DNA of 64,000 bases. Source: Betaproteobacteria bacterium. GTDB lineage: Bacteria; Pseudomonadota; Gammaproteobacteria; Burkholderiales; Burkholderiaceae_C. Where the stretch lies: the NCBI GenBank assembly GCA_947453725.1, contig CANGHH010000008.1, positions 1-64,000 of the forward strand, given 5' to 3'. Under the pieces are notes generated by a model. It was not told the origin of the DNA. It did not search any database and saw only the letters and a program-made list of their open reading frames with translations. The translations under genes were made by a program, and so were the position numbers. Shown here in pieces: positions 1-8,380 of the stretch (position 1 is the first letter of the stretch; the number at the start of each line of letters is the position of its first letter).

Positions 1-257
1 GTGCGGGTCTTGTCGAAGATCGTGCCAGCAGTCACCGTGCTCTGGTGCGAGCAGCTTCTGCACATCAGCCGAGAGCGGCTGGATCGGTAGGGCTCTCCCA
101 TGGCGCCGCAGTTCGGGCAGACGAACCCCTGCTGCCAGCGAAGCCGCTCCAAGTACCCCAGACAGGCCTCTTCGCTGCCGAACCAGTCGAGGAATTCGTT
201 CCAGTTGCGTGGGTAGTCTTTACCTGCCTCGGGGGCTGCGATATGCTGGATGTTCAT
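1..257 (-). CDS. IS1595-family transposase, N-terminal part (cut by window edge)
   Basis: The minus strand reads from an ATG at 257 to the window edge, giving 85 codons that start MNIQHIAAPEAGK. The protein has the N-terminal layout of IS1595/ISXO2-type transposases: a block with NWNEFLDWFGSEE, then a zinc ribbon (CPNCG near residue 48, CRSC near residue 68), then TVTAGTIFDKTR. In this family the DDE-type catalytic domain follows, and here it would lie outside the window. Whether the transposase is intact cannot be judged. The family assignment rests on recalled family sequence, not on a search. Confidence 0.85.
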   Translation of the reverse strand, partial: MNIQHIAAPEAGKDYPRNWNEFLDWFGSEEACLGYLERLRWQQGFVCPNCGAMGEPYRSSRSRLMCRSCSHQSTVTAGTIFDKTR

Positions 258-304
258 CCAGTAGTTCCGGCGTTGCTGGAGCTGACAGGATACCCCTTAT
301 AAAT
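1..304 (-). mobile_element. Insertion sequence end, IS1595 type, with candidate inverted repeat and target duplication
   Basis: Upstream of the transposase start, the minus strand has ggggtatcctgtcagctcc (296 to 278), which looks like a terminal inverted repeat of an IS1595-type element. The eight bases just outside it, ttataaat at 297-304, are AT-rich and the length expected for this family's target duplication. The other end is outside the window, so neither the second repeat nor the second copy of the duplication can be seen. The boundary is therefore a proposal. Confidence 0.6.
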
Positions 305-311
305 TTCCAGC

Positions 312-1430
312 ATGCGCACCGAATCCACAGCCGCCGCCGTCCTGATGTTCATGCCGCCGGCCGCCCTGAAGGGGCGCGGTACGGCCTGGGCGATCGAGCA
401 CCGCTACACCGAGCAATCGCACCAGGCCTTCGATGACGGCTGGGGCAGCCTGCAGCAAGCAGCGGAGCAGGAAGCGGCAGCGCCGGCCACGCAGATCATC
501 GAAGAAAGCGTTCGCGGCATCCTGACTGGCAACGACTCGCCCGACATCGGTTTCGACCTGTCGATCAATCCCTACCGGGGCTGCGAGCATGGCTGCACGT
601 ATTGCTACGCCCGGCCAACGCACAGCTACCTGAATCTGTCGCCAGGGCTGGACTTCGAGACCCGCATCATCGCCAAGGTCAACGCCGCTGAACGCCTGAG
701 GGTGGCCTTCTCCGGCCGCGGCTACACGCCCGGTCAGCTGAACATCGGCTCGGTCACCGACGCCTACCAGCCGGCCGAACGACGGCTGCGCATCACGCGT
801 TCGCTGATCGAGGTGCTGGCCGAAACCCGGCACCCGTTCTCCATCATCACCAAGTCCAGCCTGATCGAACGCGACATCGACTTGATCGCGCCGATGGCGC
901 AGGCCGGGCTGGCCGCCGCCTATGTGTCCATCACCACGCTGGACCCGGCCTTGGCGCGCTCGATGGAGCCCCGCGCGGCAGCGCCGCACCGGCGGCTGCG
1001 CACCATCGAAGCCCTGGCGCGCGCCGGCATCCCGGTCGGTGTGAGCGTGTCGCCGACGATTCCGTTTCTGAATGAACCCGAGCTCGAACGGATCCTGGAA
1101 GCGGCGCGCAACGCCGGCGCCACACGCGCCTTCAGCACCGTGCTGCGCCTGCCCTGGGAGGTGAACGCGCTGTTCCAGCAATGGCTGGAACAGCGGGTGC
1201 CGGATCGCGCAGCCCGCGTCATGGCGCGCGTGCACGAGATGCGCGGCGGCAAGGCCAACGACGCCCGCTTCGGCAGCCGGATGACGGGGCAGGGCGTGTG
1301 GGCCGACTTGCTGCGCCAGCGCTTCGACAAGGCCTGCCAGCGGCTGGGCTACGAGCGCGGGCGTGTCAACCTCGACCTGACGCAATTCCGGCCGCCGGCC
1401 CCGCTGACTGGGCAGGGCCAACTCTTCTGA
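312..1430 (+). CDS. PA0069-family radical SAM protein
   Basis: This 372-residue protein carries the radical SAM cluster-binding motif CEHGCTYC (cysteines 91, 95 and 98), preceded by NPYRG. That, and the arrangement after it, match the PA0069/SplB-like family of uncharacterised radical SAM enzymes; the substrate is unknown. An early PPAALKGRG segment is typical of the very start of this family. ATG 345 or 351 may therefore be the native start, and the first 11-13 residues from 312 may not be translated. No Shine-Dalgarno sequence is visible before any of the three. The insertion sequence ends about 15 bases upstream of 312 and may have removed the native promoter. The gene converges with dnaJ. 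Confidence 0.85.
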   Translation: MRTESTAAAVLMFMPPAALKGRGTAWAIEHRYTEQSHQAFDDGWGSLQQAAEQEAAAPATQIIEESVRGILTGNDSPDIGFDLSINPYRGCEHGCTYCYARPTHSYLNLSPGLDFETRIIAKVNAAERLRVAFSGRGYTPGQLNIGSVTDAYQPAERRLRITRSLIEVLAETRHPFSIITKSSLIERDIDLIAPMAQAGLAAAYVSITTLDPALARSMEPRAAAPHRRLRTIEALARAGIPVGVSVSPTIPFLNEPELERILEAARNAGATRAFSTVLRLPWEVNALFQQWLEQRVPDRAARVMARVHEMRGGKANDARFGSRMTGQGVWADLLRQRFDKACQRLGYERGRVNLDLTQFRPPAPLTGQGQLF

Positions 1431-1497
1431 TCGTGACGCAGCCGCGGGTGTTTCGTGCGACGGGCGTGGCGTCTTCCAGGCGCCAGCCGCCTGCCGG

Positions 1498-2640
1498 CTA
1501 CTTGAACAGATCCTTGACCCGGTCGCCCCAGCCCTTGGTGGTCGGCGAGTGCCGGTCACCCGACTTGCGGAAGGACTCGTCCAGTTCCTTCAGCAACTTG
1601 CGCTGGTGCTCGGTCAGCTTGACCGGCGTTTCGACCGACAGATGGCAGTACAGGTCCCCCGGGTAGCTGGACCGCAGGCCCTTGATGCCCTTGCCGCGCA
1701 GGCGGAAGGTCTTGCCATGCTGGGTGCCTTCCGGCAGTTCGATTTCAGCGCGGTTACCCAGCGTCGGCACGTCGATGCTGCCACCCAAGGCGGCGGTCGT
1801 CAGGCTCACCGGTACCGTGCAATGCAGGTCGTCGCCGTCGCGCTCGAAGATCTCGTGCTGCTTGACGCGGATCTCGATGTAGAGATCACCGGCTGGCCCG
1901 CCATTGGTGCCCGGCTCGCCGTTGCCGGCGCTGCGGATGCGCATGCCTTCGTTGATGCCGGCTGGAATCTTGACCTCCAGCGTCTTCTGCTTCTTGATCT
2001 TGCCGGCGCCATTGCAGGCGGTGCAGGGCTCGGGAATGATCTTGCCGCTGCCGTTGCAATGTGGGCAGGCCTGCTGGATGCTGAAGAAGCCCTGGCGCAT
2101 GTGGACCGTGCCGGCGCCGTTGCAGGTGGCGCAGGTCTTGGCGCTGGTGCCCGGTTTGGCGCCGCTGCCCTTGCAGGTGTCGCAGTTTTCCCAACTCGGC
2201 ACGCGGATCTGCGTTTCCTTGCCGAAGGCTGCTTCCTCCAACGTGATCTCCATCGCGTAGCTGAGGTCGCTGCCGCGGTAGACCTGCTGCCCGCCACCGC
2301 CGCGGCGGCCGCCGCCAGCGCCCCCGAAGATGTCGCCGAAGATACCGTCGAAGGCCTCGGCAAAGCCACCGAAACCCTCGCCGCCGCGCCCACCGCCCAT
2401 GTTGGGGTCGACGCCGGCATGGCCGTGCTGGTCATAGGCGGACCGCTTCTGCGGGTCGGACAGCATCTCGTAGGCCTCTTTGGCCTCCTTGAACTTCTCT
2501 TCCGACTTTTTCGCATCGGCACCCTGGTTGCGGTCCGGGTGATGCTTCATCGCCAGCTTGCGATAAGCCTTCTTGATGTCTTCGTCGGTCGCATTCTTGG
2601 GTACGCCGAGGATGTCGTAAAAGTCGCGCTTGGTCGCCAT
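1498..2640 (-). CDS. dnaJ: Chaperone protein DnaJ
   Basis: This 380-residue Hsp40 co-chaperone stimulates the DnaK ATPase and delivers unfolded clients. It has an N-terminal J domain with the HPD motif at residues 34-36, then a Gly-rich stretch at about 80-115 that contains [18 protein letters not shown]. Four CxxCxGxG zinc repeats follow ([32 protein letters not shown]), and then the C-terminal substrate-binding domains. Length and order are normal for DnaJ type I. It lies 114 bases downstream of dnaK on the same strand, probably in the same heat-shock unit. Confidence 0.98.
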   Translation of the reverse strand: MATKRDFYDILGVPKNATDEDIKKAYRKLAMKHHPDRNQGADAKKSEEKFKEAKEAYEMLSDPQKRSAYDQHGHAGVDPNMGGGRGGEGFGGFAEAFDGIFGDIFGGAGGGRRGGGGQQVYRGSDLSYAMEITLEEAAFGKETQIRVPSWENCDTCKGSGAKPGTSAKTCATCNGAGTVHMRQGFFSIQQACPHCNGSGKIIPEPCTACNGAGKIKKQKTLEVKIPAGINEGMRIRSAGNGEPGTNGGPAGDLYIEIRVKQHEIFERDGDDLHCTVPVSLTTAALGGSIDVPTLGNRAEIELPEGTQHGKTFRLRGKGIKGLRSSYPGDLYCHLSVETPVKLTEHQRKLLKELDESFRKSGDRHSPTTKGWGDRVKDLFK

Positions 2641-2754
2641 GGAAACTCTCTGCTGCCAGATAACAGAACCGCCGCGTTGAGAGCCAGAGCTGACCTGGAC
2701 ACTCGAACGCGGCGCGGATCGACCCCAGGCCCTGCGGCCTCAAGGTCTGAAGGT

Positions 2755-4707
2755 TCAGCCCTTCTTGACTTCCTTGAAGTCGGCGTCGACGACGTTGTCA
2801 TCATCGGCCTTGGCTTTGGGGGCTTCGCCCGCGCCCGTCGAGCCCGCCGGACCAGCTGCTGCACCGGCCGCAGCCTGTGCCGCTTGCGTATCCGCATAGA
2901 TCTTTTCGCCCAGCTTCTGGCTGGCCGCCATCAAGGCTTCGGTCTTGGCTTCGATGTCGGCCTTGTCGTCGCCCTTCATGGCTTCGTCGACCGCCTTCAG
3001 CGCCGCTTCGATCTGTTCCTTCTCGGCGCCTTCGAGCTTGTCGCCGTGTTCGGCCACGCTCTTCTTCACCGAGTGCAGCGTGGCGTCGGCCTGGTTGCGC
3101 GCCTGGACGAGTTCAACCTTCTTGGCGTCCTCGGCGGCATTGACTTCGGCGTCCTTGACCATCTTCTCGATCTCGGCTTCCGACAGGCCCGAATTGGCCT
3201 TGATGGTGATCTTGTTTTCTTTGCCCGTGCCCTTGTCCTTGGCGCTGACATGCAGGATGCCGTTGGCGTCGATGTCGAAGGCCACTTCGATCTGCGGCAG
3301 ACCGCGCGGCGATGGCGGGATGCCTTCGAGGTTGAACTCGCCCAGGCTCTTGTTGCCCGAGGCCAGTTCACGCTCGCCCTGGTAGACCTTGATGGTCACG
3401 GCCGGCTGGTTGTCGTCGGCGGTCGAGAAGGTCTGCGCGAACTTGGTCGGGATGGTCGTGTTCTTCTTGATCATCTTGGTCATCACGCCACCGAGCGTTT
3501 CGATGCCCAGCGAAAGCGGCGTGACGTCCAACAACAGCACGTCCTTGCGCTCGCCGCCCAGCACCTGACCCTGGATCGCCGCACCGACGGCCACGGCCTC
3601 GTCAGGATTGACGTCCTTGCGCGGTTCCTTGCCGAAGAACTCCTTGACCATCTCCTGGACCTTGGGCATGCGGCTCATGCCGCCGACCAGGATCACGTCG
3701 TCGATGTCGCTCAGCTTGACGCCAGCGTCCTTGACCGCGACCTTGCACGGTTCCATCGTGCGCTGGATCAACTCATCGACCAGACTTTCCAGCTTGGCGC
3801 GCGTCAGCTTGATGTTCAGGTGCTTGGGGCCCGAGGCATCGGCCGTGACGTAGGGCAGGTTGATGTCGGTCTGCGTCGAGTTCGACAACTCGATCTTGGC
3901 CTTCTCGGCGGCTTCCTTCAGACGCTGCAGGGCCAGCACATCCTTGGTCAGGTCGACACCCTGTTCCTTCTTGAACTCGGTGACGATGAAATCGATGATG
4001 CGCTGGTCGAAGTCTTCGCCGCCCAGGAAGGTGTCACCGTTGGTCGACAGCACTTCGAACTGCTTTTCGCCGTCGACATCGGCGATCTCGATGATCGAGA
4101 TATCGAAGGTGCCGCCACCCAGGTCGAAGACAGCGATCTTGCGGTCGCCCTTGCCGTGCTTGTCCAGACCGAAGGCCAGCGCCGCGGCGGTGGGTTCATT
4201 GATGATGCGCTTGACGTCCAGCCCGGCAATGCGGCCAGCGTCTTTCGTCGCCTGACGCTGGCTGTCGTTGAAGTAGGCCGGCACCGTGATGACGGCTTCA
4301 GTCACTTCTTCACCAAGGTAGTCCTCGGCGGTCTTCTTCATCTTGCGCAGCACCTCGGCGCTGATCTGCGGCGGGGCGAACTTCTTGCCGCGCACTTCCA
4401 CCCAGGCATCGCCGTTGTCGGCCGCCGTGATCTTGTAGGGCATCAGGTCGATGTCCTTCTGCACTTCCTTCTCGGTGAACTTGCGACCGATCAGGCGTTT
4501 CACCGCATACAGCGTGTTGCGCGGGTTGGTTACCGACTGGCGCTTGGCAGAGGCACCGACGAGGATCTCGCCGTCTTCCTGATAGGCAATGATCGACGGC
4601 GTTGTGCGCGCACCTTCGCTGTTTTCAATGACCTTGGTGGTGTTGCCTTCCATGATCGCCACGCACGAATTCGTCGTGCCGAGGTCGATACCGATGATCT
4701 TGCCCAT
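2755..4707 (-). CDS. dnaK: Chaperone protein DnaK (Hsp70)
   Basis: This 650-residue Hsp70 binds and releases hydrophobic peptides in an ATP-dependent cycle with DnaJ and GrpE. The nucleotide-binding domain shows [16 protein letters not shown] at the N-terminus, [11 protein letters not shown] in the middle and [11 protein letters not shown] near residue 340. A substrate-binding domain and an Ala/Gly-rich lid follow, ending [10 protein letters not shown], close to the usual acidic EEV-type tail. A Shine-Dalgarno sequence (CAGGAG) sits before the ATG. A candidate sigma-32 promoter lies in the grpE-dnaK gap. Confidence 0.99.
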   Translation of the reverse strand: MGKIIGIDLGTTNSCVAIMEGNTTKVIENSEGARTTPSIIAYQEDGEILVGASAKRQSVTNPRNTLYAVKRLIGRKFTEKEVQKDIDLMPYKITAADNGDAWVEVRGKKFAPPQISAEVLRKMKKTAEDYLGEEVTEAVITVPAYFNDSQRQATKDAGRIAGLDVKRIINEPTAAALAFGLDKHGKGDRKIAVFDLGGGTFDISIIEIADVDGEKQFEVLSTNGDTFLGGEDFDQRIIDFIVTEFKKEQGVDLTKDVLALQRLKEAAEKAKIELSNSTQTDINLPYVTADASGPKHLNIKLTRAKLESLVDELIQRTMEPCKVAVKDAGVKLSDIDDVILVGGMSRMPKVQEMVKEFFGKEPRKDVNPDEAVAVGAAIQGQVLGGERKDVLLLDVTPLSLGIETLGGVMTKMIKKNTTIPTKFAQTFSTADDNQPAVTIKVYQGERELASGNKSLGEFNLEGIPPSPRGLPQIEVAFDIDANGILHVSAKDKGTGKENKITIKANSGLSEAEIEKMVKDAEVNAAEDAKKVELVQARNQADATLHSVKKSVAEHGDKLEGAEKEQIEAALKAVDEAMKGDDKADIEAKTEALMAASQKLGEKIYADTQAAQAAAGAAAGPAGSTGAGEAPKAKADDDNVVDADFKEVKKG

Positions 4708-4745
4708 GTTCTGATGCTCCTGTGGAGTGTTAGCGATTGTTTTTC

Positions 4746-4773
4746 AGGTGTGGATGACGGGCCGGCTTTCAAG
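4746..4773 (-). promoter_or_regulatory. Candidate sigma-32 (heat shock) promoter of dnaK
   Basis: On the minus strand CTTGAAA (4773-4767) is followed, after a 13-base gap, by CCACACCT (4753-4746). The first block matches the -35 CTTGAAA of sigma-32 promoters exactly. The second matches five of the seven defined bases of the -10 CCCCATnT. It lies 39 bases before the dnaK ATG. The match is by eye only. Confidence 0.45.
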
Positions 4774-4799
4774 GCACCGGACCGCGAATCAATCTCTGG

Positions 4800-5336
4800 C
4801 TACTTGGGCGCCGACACCGTCACCAGCGCGGGCCGCAACACGCGCTCGGCGATGAGGTAGCCTTTTTGCAGCACCGCCACGACGGTGCCAGCTTCCTGCT
4901 CAGCCGGCATCACGCTGATGGCCTGGTGCTGGTGCGGATCGAACTTGGTGCCGGCTGGCGGTGCGATGGCCATCACCTTGTTGCGCTCCAGCGCCTGTGT
5001 CAGCTGGCGGAGCGTGGCGTGCACACCTTCCAGCAATTGTTCCGGTGTCGCGTTCTGGATCGCGATCGCGGATTCCAGGCTATCGCGCACCGGCAACAGG
5101 CTTTCGGCGAAGGATTCGACCGCGAACTTGCGCGCCTTGGACATCTCTTCGTCGGCACGGCGGCGGGTGTTCTCGGCTTCGGCCTTGGCGCGCAGGAAAG
5201 CGTCCGATGCCTCGGTCAACTTGACTTGAAGTTCTGCCAGCCGCTGCTCTGGCGTCGGAACTGCCTCGGCCGGCGGCGTGGCATCGGTAGCGGGCTGTTG
5301 GGCGGGGAAATCGGGGGTCGAAGGGGTGGCGTTCAT
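4800..5336 (-). CDS. grpE: Nucleotide exchange factor GrpE
   Basis: This 178-residue protein releases ADP from DnaK. After a Pro/Ala-rich, disordered-looking N-terminus comes a long charged helix (about residues 30-85, containing [16 protein letters not shown]) that dimerises GrpE. The C-terminal beta domain includes [11 protein letters not shown] and [12 protein letters not shown], both typical of the family. I placed the start at the ATG at 5336 because the open frame upstream is Arg-rich and unlike GrpE. It is followed by dnaK after 92 bases, and hslR lies upstream. Confidence 0.95.
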   Translation of the reverse strand: MNATPSTPDFPAQQPATDATPPAEAVPTPEQRLAELQVKLTEASDAFLRAKAEAENTRRRADEEMSKARKFAVESFAESLLPVRDSLESAIAIQNATPEQLLEGVHATLRQLTQALERNKVMAIAPPAGTKFDPHQHQAISVMPAEQEAGTVVAVLQKGYLIAERVLRPALVTVSAPK

Positions 5337-5430
5337 GGTTGGTAGGAAGTCGGCTGTGGGGGATGTCAGGCCCCTTTCTGCATTTTCAAGAGGGCCTGTC
5401 GAGAAGCGTGATCGGCTGCGCGGGCGAAGC

Positions 5431-5865
5431 TCAGTGCGCGCCCGGATCGTCGCCCTGCAGGTCCTCGGCGCTGGCGCTCCAGCGCTGCCAGTCTGCCAAG
5501 ACCCGGCGATTGCGCTTGGTCGGCCGGCCTTGTTCGATGGCGATGGCCGGCTCGGCGCCCAGGCGGCGCGCTTCGGCCACCTGCAGCCGCGCGGCGATGC
5601 TGGCCGGCGTCTCGGCATACAAGGCCTGCGCGGCGACAGCCGGCCCGCGTGCATGGCTCAGCGCGAGCACCTGCACCGCGCGCTGTACCGTGCCTTGCCG
5701 CAGCAAGACGAGATCACCGATCTTGGGCTCGCGCGAGGCCTTGGCCACCTGGCCGTTGATGCTGACCCGGCCGCGGCCAATCTCCTCGGCAGCCAGCCCG
5801 CGGGTCTTGAAGAAGCGCGCGGCCCAGAGCCATTTGTCCAGGCGCACGCGCAGGCTGTCAGGCAT
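5431..5865 (-). CDS. hslR: Heat shock protein 15 (Hsp15), S4 RNA-binding protein
   Basis: The 144-residue protein opens with an S4 domain: [18 protein letters not shown], then [20 protein letters not shown]. This is the signature of Hsp15/HslR, which binds stalled 50S subunits carrying peptidyl-tRNA and helps recycle them. A basic tail with GRPTKRNRR follows. It lies between hemH and grpE on one strand, a heat-shock context that suits the assignment. Function is inferred from the family. Confidence 0.92.
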   Translation of the reverse strand: MPDSLRVRLDKWLWAARFFKTRGLAAEEIGRGRVSINGQVAKASREPKIGDLVLLRQGTVQRAVQVLALSHARGPAVAAQALYAETPASIAARLQVAEARRLGAEPAIAIEQGRPTKRNRRVLADWQRWSASAEDLQGDDPGAH

Positions 5866-5896
5866 GGGCTTCTTCGGGTTGGGGCGCCGGCAGACC

Positions 5897-6988
5897 TCAG
5901 GCGTTGGCGCCCATCGCCAGCGCCAGCGTGCGTTGCTGCGCCAGCGCGGCCGAGTCCGGGGCTGCCTGCGTCGGCCAGCCTTGCAGATGCTGCGCGGCCA
6001 GCGCCGCGAGGGCCGTGGTCCAGGCAGGCAGGTCGTTCAGGCAGGGCACGTAGTTGAAGGTGCTGCCACCGGCTTCGAGGAAGGCGTCGCGCGCTTCCTG
6101 GGCGATCTCTTCCAGCGTCTCCAGGCAATCGGCGACGAAGCCCGGGCACATCACGTCGACCGACTTCACGCCCTGTTTGGCCAGAGCAATCAGGGTCGGT
6201 TCGGTGTAGGGCTCCAGCCACTTGGCCTTGCCGAAGCGGCTCTGGAAAGTGACCAGCACCTCATCGCGCTGCAAGCCCAGGGCCTCGGCCATCAGTCGCG
6301 CCGTCTTGTGGCAGTGGCAGTGGTAGGGGTCGCCCAGGTGCAGCGAACGTTCGGGCACGCCGTGGAAGCTCAGCACCAGCTTCTCGCTGCGGCCGTGTGC
6401 CTGCCAATGCTGCTGCAGGCGCTGGGCCAGGGCGGCGATGTAGCCCGGGTCGTCGTGGTACTCCCCGATGAAGCGGAATTCGGGCATGCGCCGCGTCTGC
6501 TGCGCCCACTGCATCACCTTGTCGTTGACGCTGGCGGTGGTCGCCGCCGCGAACTGCGGGTAGAGCGGCAACACCAGCACGCGGGTGGCGCCTTCAGCGC
6601 GCACCGCGTCGAGTACCGCCGGCAGGCCCGGGTTGCCGTAACGCATCGCGTGGCGCACCAGCACCTGGTGGCCGGCGGCAGCCAGGGTCTGGGCCACGCC
6701 CTCGGTCTGGCGCCGCGTCCAGACGGCCAGCGGCGAGCCGCCTTCCATCCATACCGAGGCGTACTTCGCCGCCGACTTGGCCGGGCGGGTGCGCAGAATG
6801 ATGCCGTGCAGGATGGCCCACCAGACCAGACGCGGGATTTCCACCACCCGCGGGTCGCTCAGAAATTCCGCCAGGTAGCGGCGCAGCGCGGGTGCCGTGG
6901 GCTCGTCGGGGGTGCCCAGGTTCACCAGCAGCACGGCGGTTCGTGGCGGCTGGCCGTGGCCGTAGGCGGGTTCGGTGTTGAAGCTCAT
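5897..6988 (-). CDS. hemH: Ferrochelatase
   Basis: This 363-residue enzyme inserts Fe2+ into protoporphyrin IX, the last step of protoheme synthesis. It starts with AVLLVNLGTPDEPTAPALRR, the standard ferrochelatase opening. The active-site segment SFHGVPERS lies near residue 210 and is followed by GDPYHCHCHKTARL; the His of SFHG is the proposed metal-binding residue. Near the C-terminus, CPGFVADCLETLEEI is also typical. Its ATG overlaps the stop of the upstream receiver gene by four bases, suggesting translational coupling. Confidence 0.97.
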   Translation of the reverse strand: MSFNTEPAYGHGQPPRTAVLLVNLGTPDEPTAPALRRYLAEFLSDPRVVEIPRLVWWAILHGIILRTRPAKSAAKYASVWMEGGSPLAVWTRRQTEGVAQTLAAAGHQVLVRHAMRYGNPGLPAVLDAVRAEGATRVLVLPLYPQFAAATTASVNDKVMQWAQQTRRMPEFRFIGEYHDDPGYIAALAQRLQQHWQAHGRSEKLVLSFHGVPERSLHLGDPYHCHCHKTARLMAEALGLQRDEVLVTFQSRFGKAKWLEPYTEPTLIALAKQGVKSVDVMCPGFVADCLETLEEIAQEARDAFLEAGGSTFNYVPCLNDLPAWTTALAALAAQHLQGWPTQAAPDSAALAQQRTLALAMGANA

Positions 6989-7365
6989 GGGGGCGCTTGG
7001 TGACTGACACGGCGTGAGGCCAGCTCGGCCAGCACCATCGACAGATCGACGGGCTTGGTCCAGCAGCCGTCGAATCCGGCATCGCGGGCCGGACCGGCCA
7101 CGCGCTGCTCTTCATCGGCGGTGCACAGGATGGCCGGCAGGCTGGGCGCCGACAGGCTGGCGCGCAGGGCGGGCAACAGCTGGTAGCCGGTGGTGTCGGG
7201 CAGGTGCAGGTCGATGACCAGCAGATCGGGCGTCCAGCTGCCGACGACTTCGAGCGCTTCGGCGCCAGTCAAGGCGGTCTCGACTTCCACCCCGGGTGCG
7301 AAACGACAGGTCTCGACGAACAGCAGCGTGTTGACCCGGTCGTCGTCGACATACAGGACTTTCAT
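6985..7365 (-). CDS. Stand-alone receiver (response regulator) protein
   Basis: This 126-residue single REC domain has the acidic pocket DDD at residues 7-9, the phosphoacceptor Asp52 in LLVIDLHLPD, a conserved Thr in CTADEE and the Lys of WTKPVD. There is no output domain, so it probably acts by protein contact. It starts three bases after the cyclase-FHA gene and overlaps hemH by four bases (ATGA), so the three are likely co-transcribed. The opening DDDRVNTLLF resembles receivers of hybrid kinases. Its kinase partner is not identifiable here. Confidence 0.9.
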   Translation of the reverse strand: MKVLYVDDDRVNTLLFVETCRFAPGVEVETALTGAEALEVVGSWTPDLLVIDLHLPDTTGYQLLPALRASLSAPSLPAILCTADEEQRVAGPARDAGFDGCWTKPVDLSMVLAELASRRVSHQAPP

Positions 7366-7367
7366 GG

Positions 7368-8327
7368 TCAACGCAGCGGCAGCAAGGGCAGCGGTTGGGT
7401 GTCTGCGAAGCGCAGCACGTCGAAGCTGACGCAGGCCGAAGCCGGGTCGCTGGGCGAGCCGCCCAGGCCGATGCTGCCGCTGCCGTGCAGCGTGCAGCCG
7501 CCGCGACGCAGGCTGACGATCTCGCCGTCGTTGAAGCGCACATAGGTGCCGTTGTAGCTGAGGTCGGCAAGCTGGAAACTGCCGCTGTGCCAATCGACCC
7601 GGGCGTGCGAGCGCGAAACCCGCGAATCGTCCACGCAGAAGGCGGCCTGCGGGCTGCGGCCCAGCACCACCGGCATCTGCGCGCTGGCGAAGACCAGGTG
7701 CTGGTGGCCCCACATCAGGCGCAGGCCATCGGGCTCCTGCATGTCGCCGACGTCGCCGAACTGGGTCACCGCCATCTCGCTGTTGGCGCCGCGGCGGCCT
7801 CCCATCACGTGCACCTGCACGGCTTCGGCACGGCCACGCAAGGCCAGCTTGTCCAGGCTGCGAAAGCGCGAGCGCATGTCCAGCGTCAGTCCCTGCAACA
7901 CATCCACCGTGACGAGGGTTTCGTTGTCGCCGGCGTGGTCGAGTAGGCGGGCCGCGACGTTCACGGCGTCGCCGAAGCAATCCCCGGCCATCTCGACCAC
8001 TTCGCCACGCGCCAGGCCGACTTGAAGCCGCAGCCCGCGCAGGCCCGACGAGGCGCCGCGTTCGCTGCCCCGTGACACCATGCCGTCGAGCAGGTCGTGC
8101 ATCTGCATCGAGGCCTGGATGGCAGGCATCGCCGACTCGAAGACGGCCATCAGGCCGTCGCCCAGCGTCTTGACGACATGCCCGCCGTTGTTGTTGACCG
8201 GCGCGGCCAGCGCATTGACGCAATGCGTCACCACCGACGTGGCTTCGGCATTGCCCAGCTTCTCGTACAGGGCCGTGCTACCGCGCAAATCGGCGAACAG
8301 GACGGTGCGGTCTGAGATGCGGGTCAT
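7368..8327 (-). CDS. Adenylate/guanylate cyclase with C-terminal FHA domain
   Basis: The 319-residue protein joins a class III cyclase catalytic domain (about 5-190) to a forkhead-associated domain (about 215-305). The cyclase keeps both metal-binding aspartates (Asp13 in FADLRGST, Asp57 in VKTLGDG), Lys53 where adenylate cyclases specify adenine, and the Asn/Arg pair in VNVAARL. It therefore looks active and probably makes cAMP. The FHA part has GRS, SRSHA and NGTY, the phosphothreonine-binding signature. There is no membrane segment. It is followed at once by the receiver gene, which hints at a joint signalling role. The role is inferred. Confidence 0.9.
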   Translation of the reverse strand: MTRISDRTVLFADLRGSTALYEKLGNAEATSVVTHCVNALAAPVNNNGGHVVKTLGDGLMAVFESAMPAIQASMQMHDLLDGMVSRGSERGASSGLRGLRLQVGLARGEVVEMAGDCFGDAVNVAARLLDHAGDNETLVTVDVLQGLTLDMRSRFRSLDKLALRGRAEAVQVHVMGGRRGANSEMAVTQFGDVGDMQEPDGLRLMWGHQHLVFASAQMPVVLGRSPQAAFCVDDSRVSRSHARVDWHSGSFQLADLSYNGTYVRFNDGEIVSLRRGGCTLHGSGSIGLGGSPSDPASACVSFDVLRFADTQPLPLLPLR

Positions 8328-8380
8328 GGCGCTGGAAGTGTAGTGGCCGCCTCAGGCGCCAACCCGCGCACGCCCGCCAA

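Noticed and set aside
2641..2754. Terminator between dnaK and dnaJ
   Set aside because: A 5-bp stem AGGCC/GGCCT is present without a T-run; too weak to support.
1549..4860. Plus-strand open frame of more than 1100 codons opposite dnaJ and dnaK
   Set aside because: It is antisense to two clear chaperone genes in GC-rich DNA, with repetitive Leu/Gly/Ala content and no recognisable domain.
5337..5390. Sigma-32 promoter before grpE
   Set aside because: CTTGAAA is present at 5390-5384, but no good -10 occurs at normal spacing, so I did not list it as a feature.
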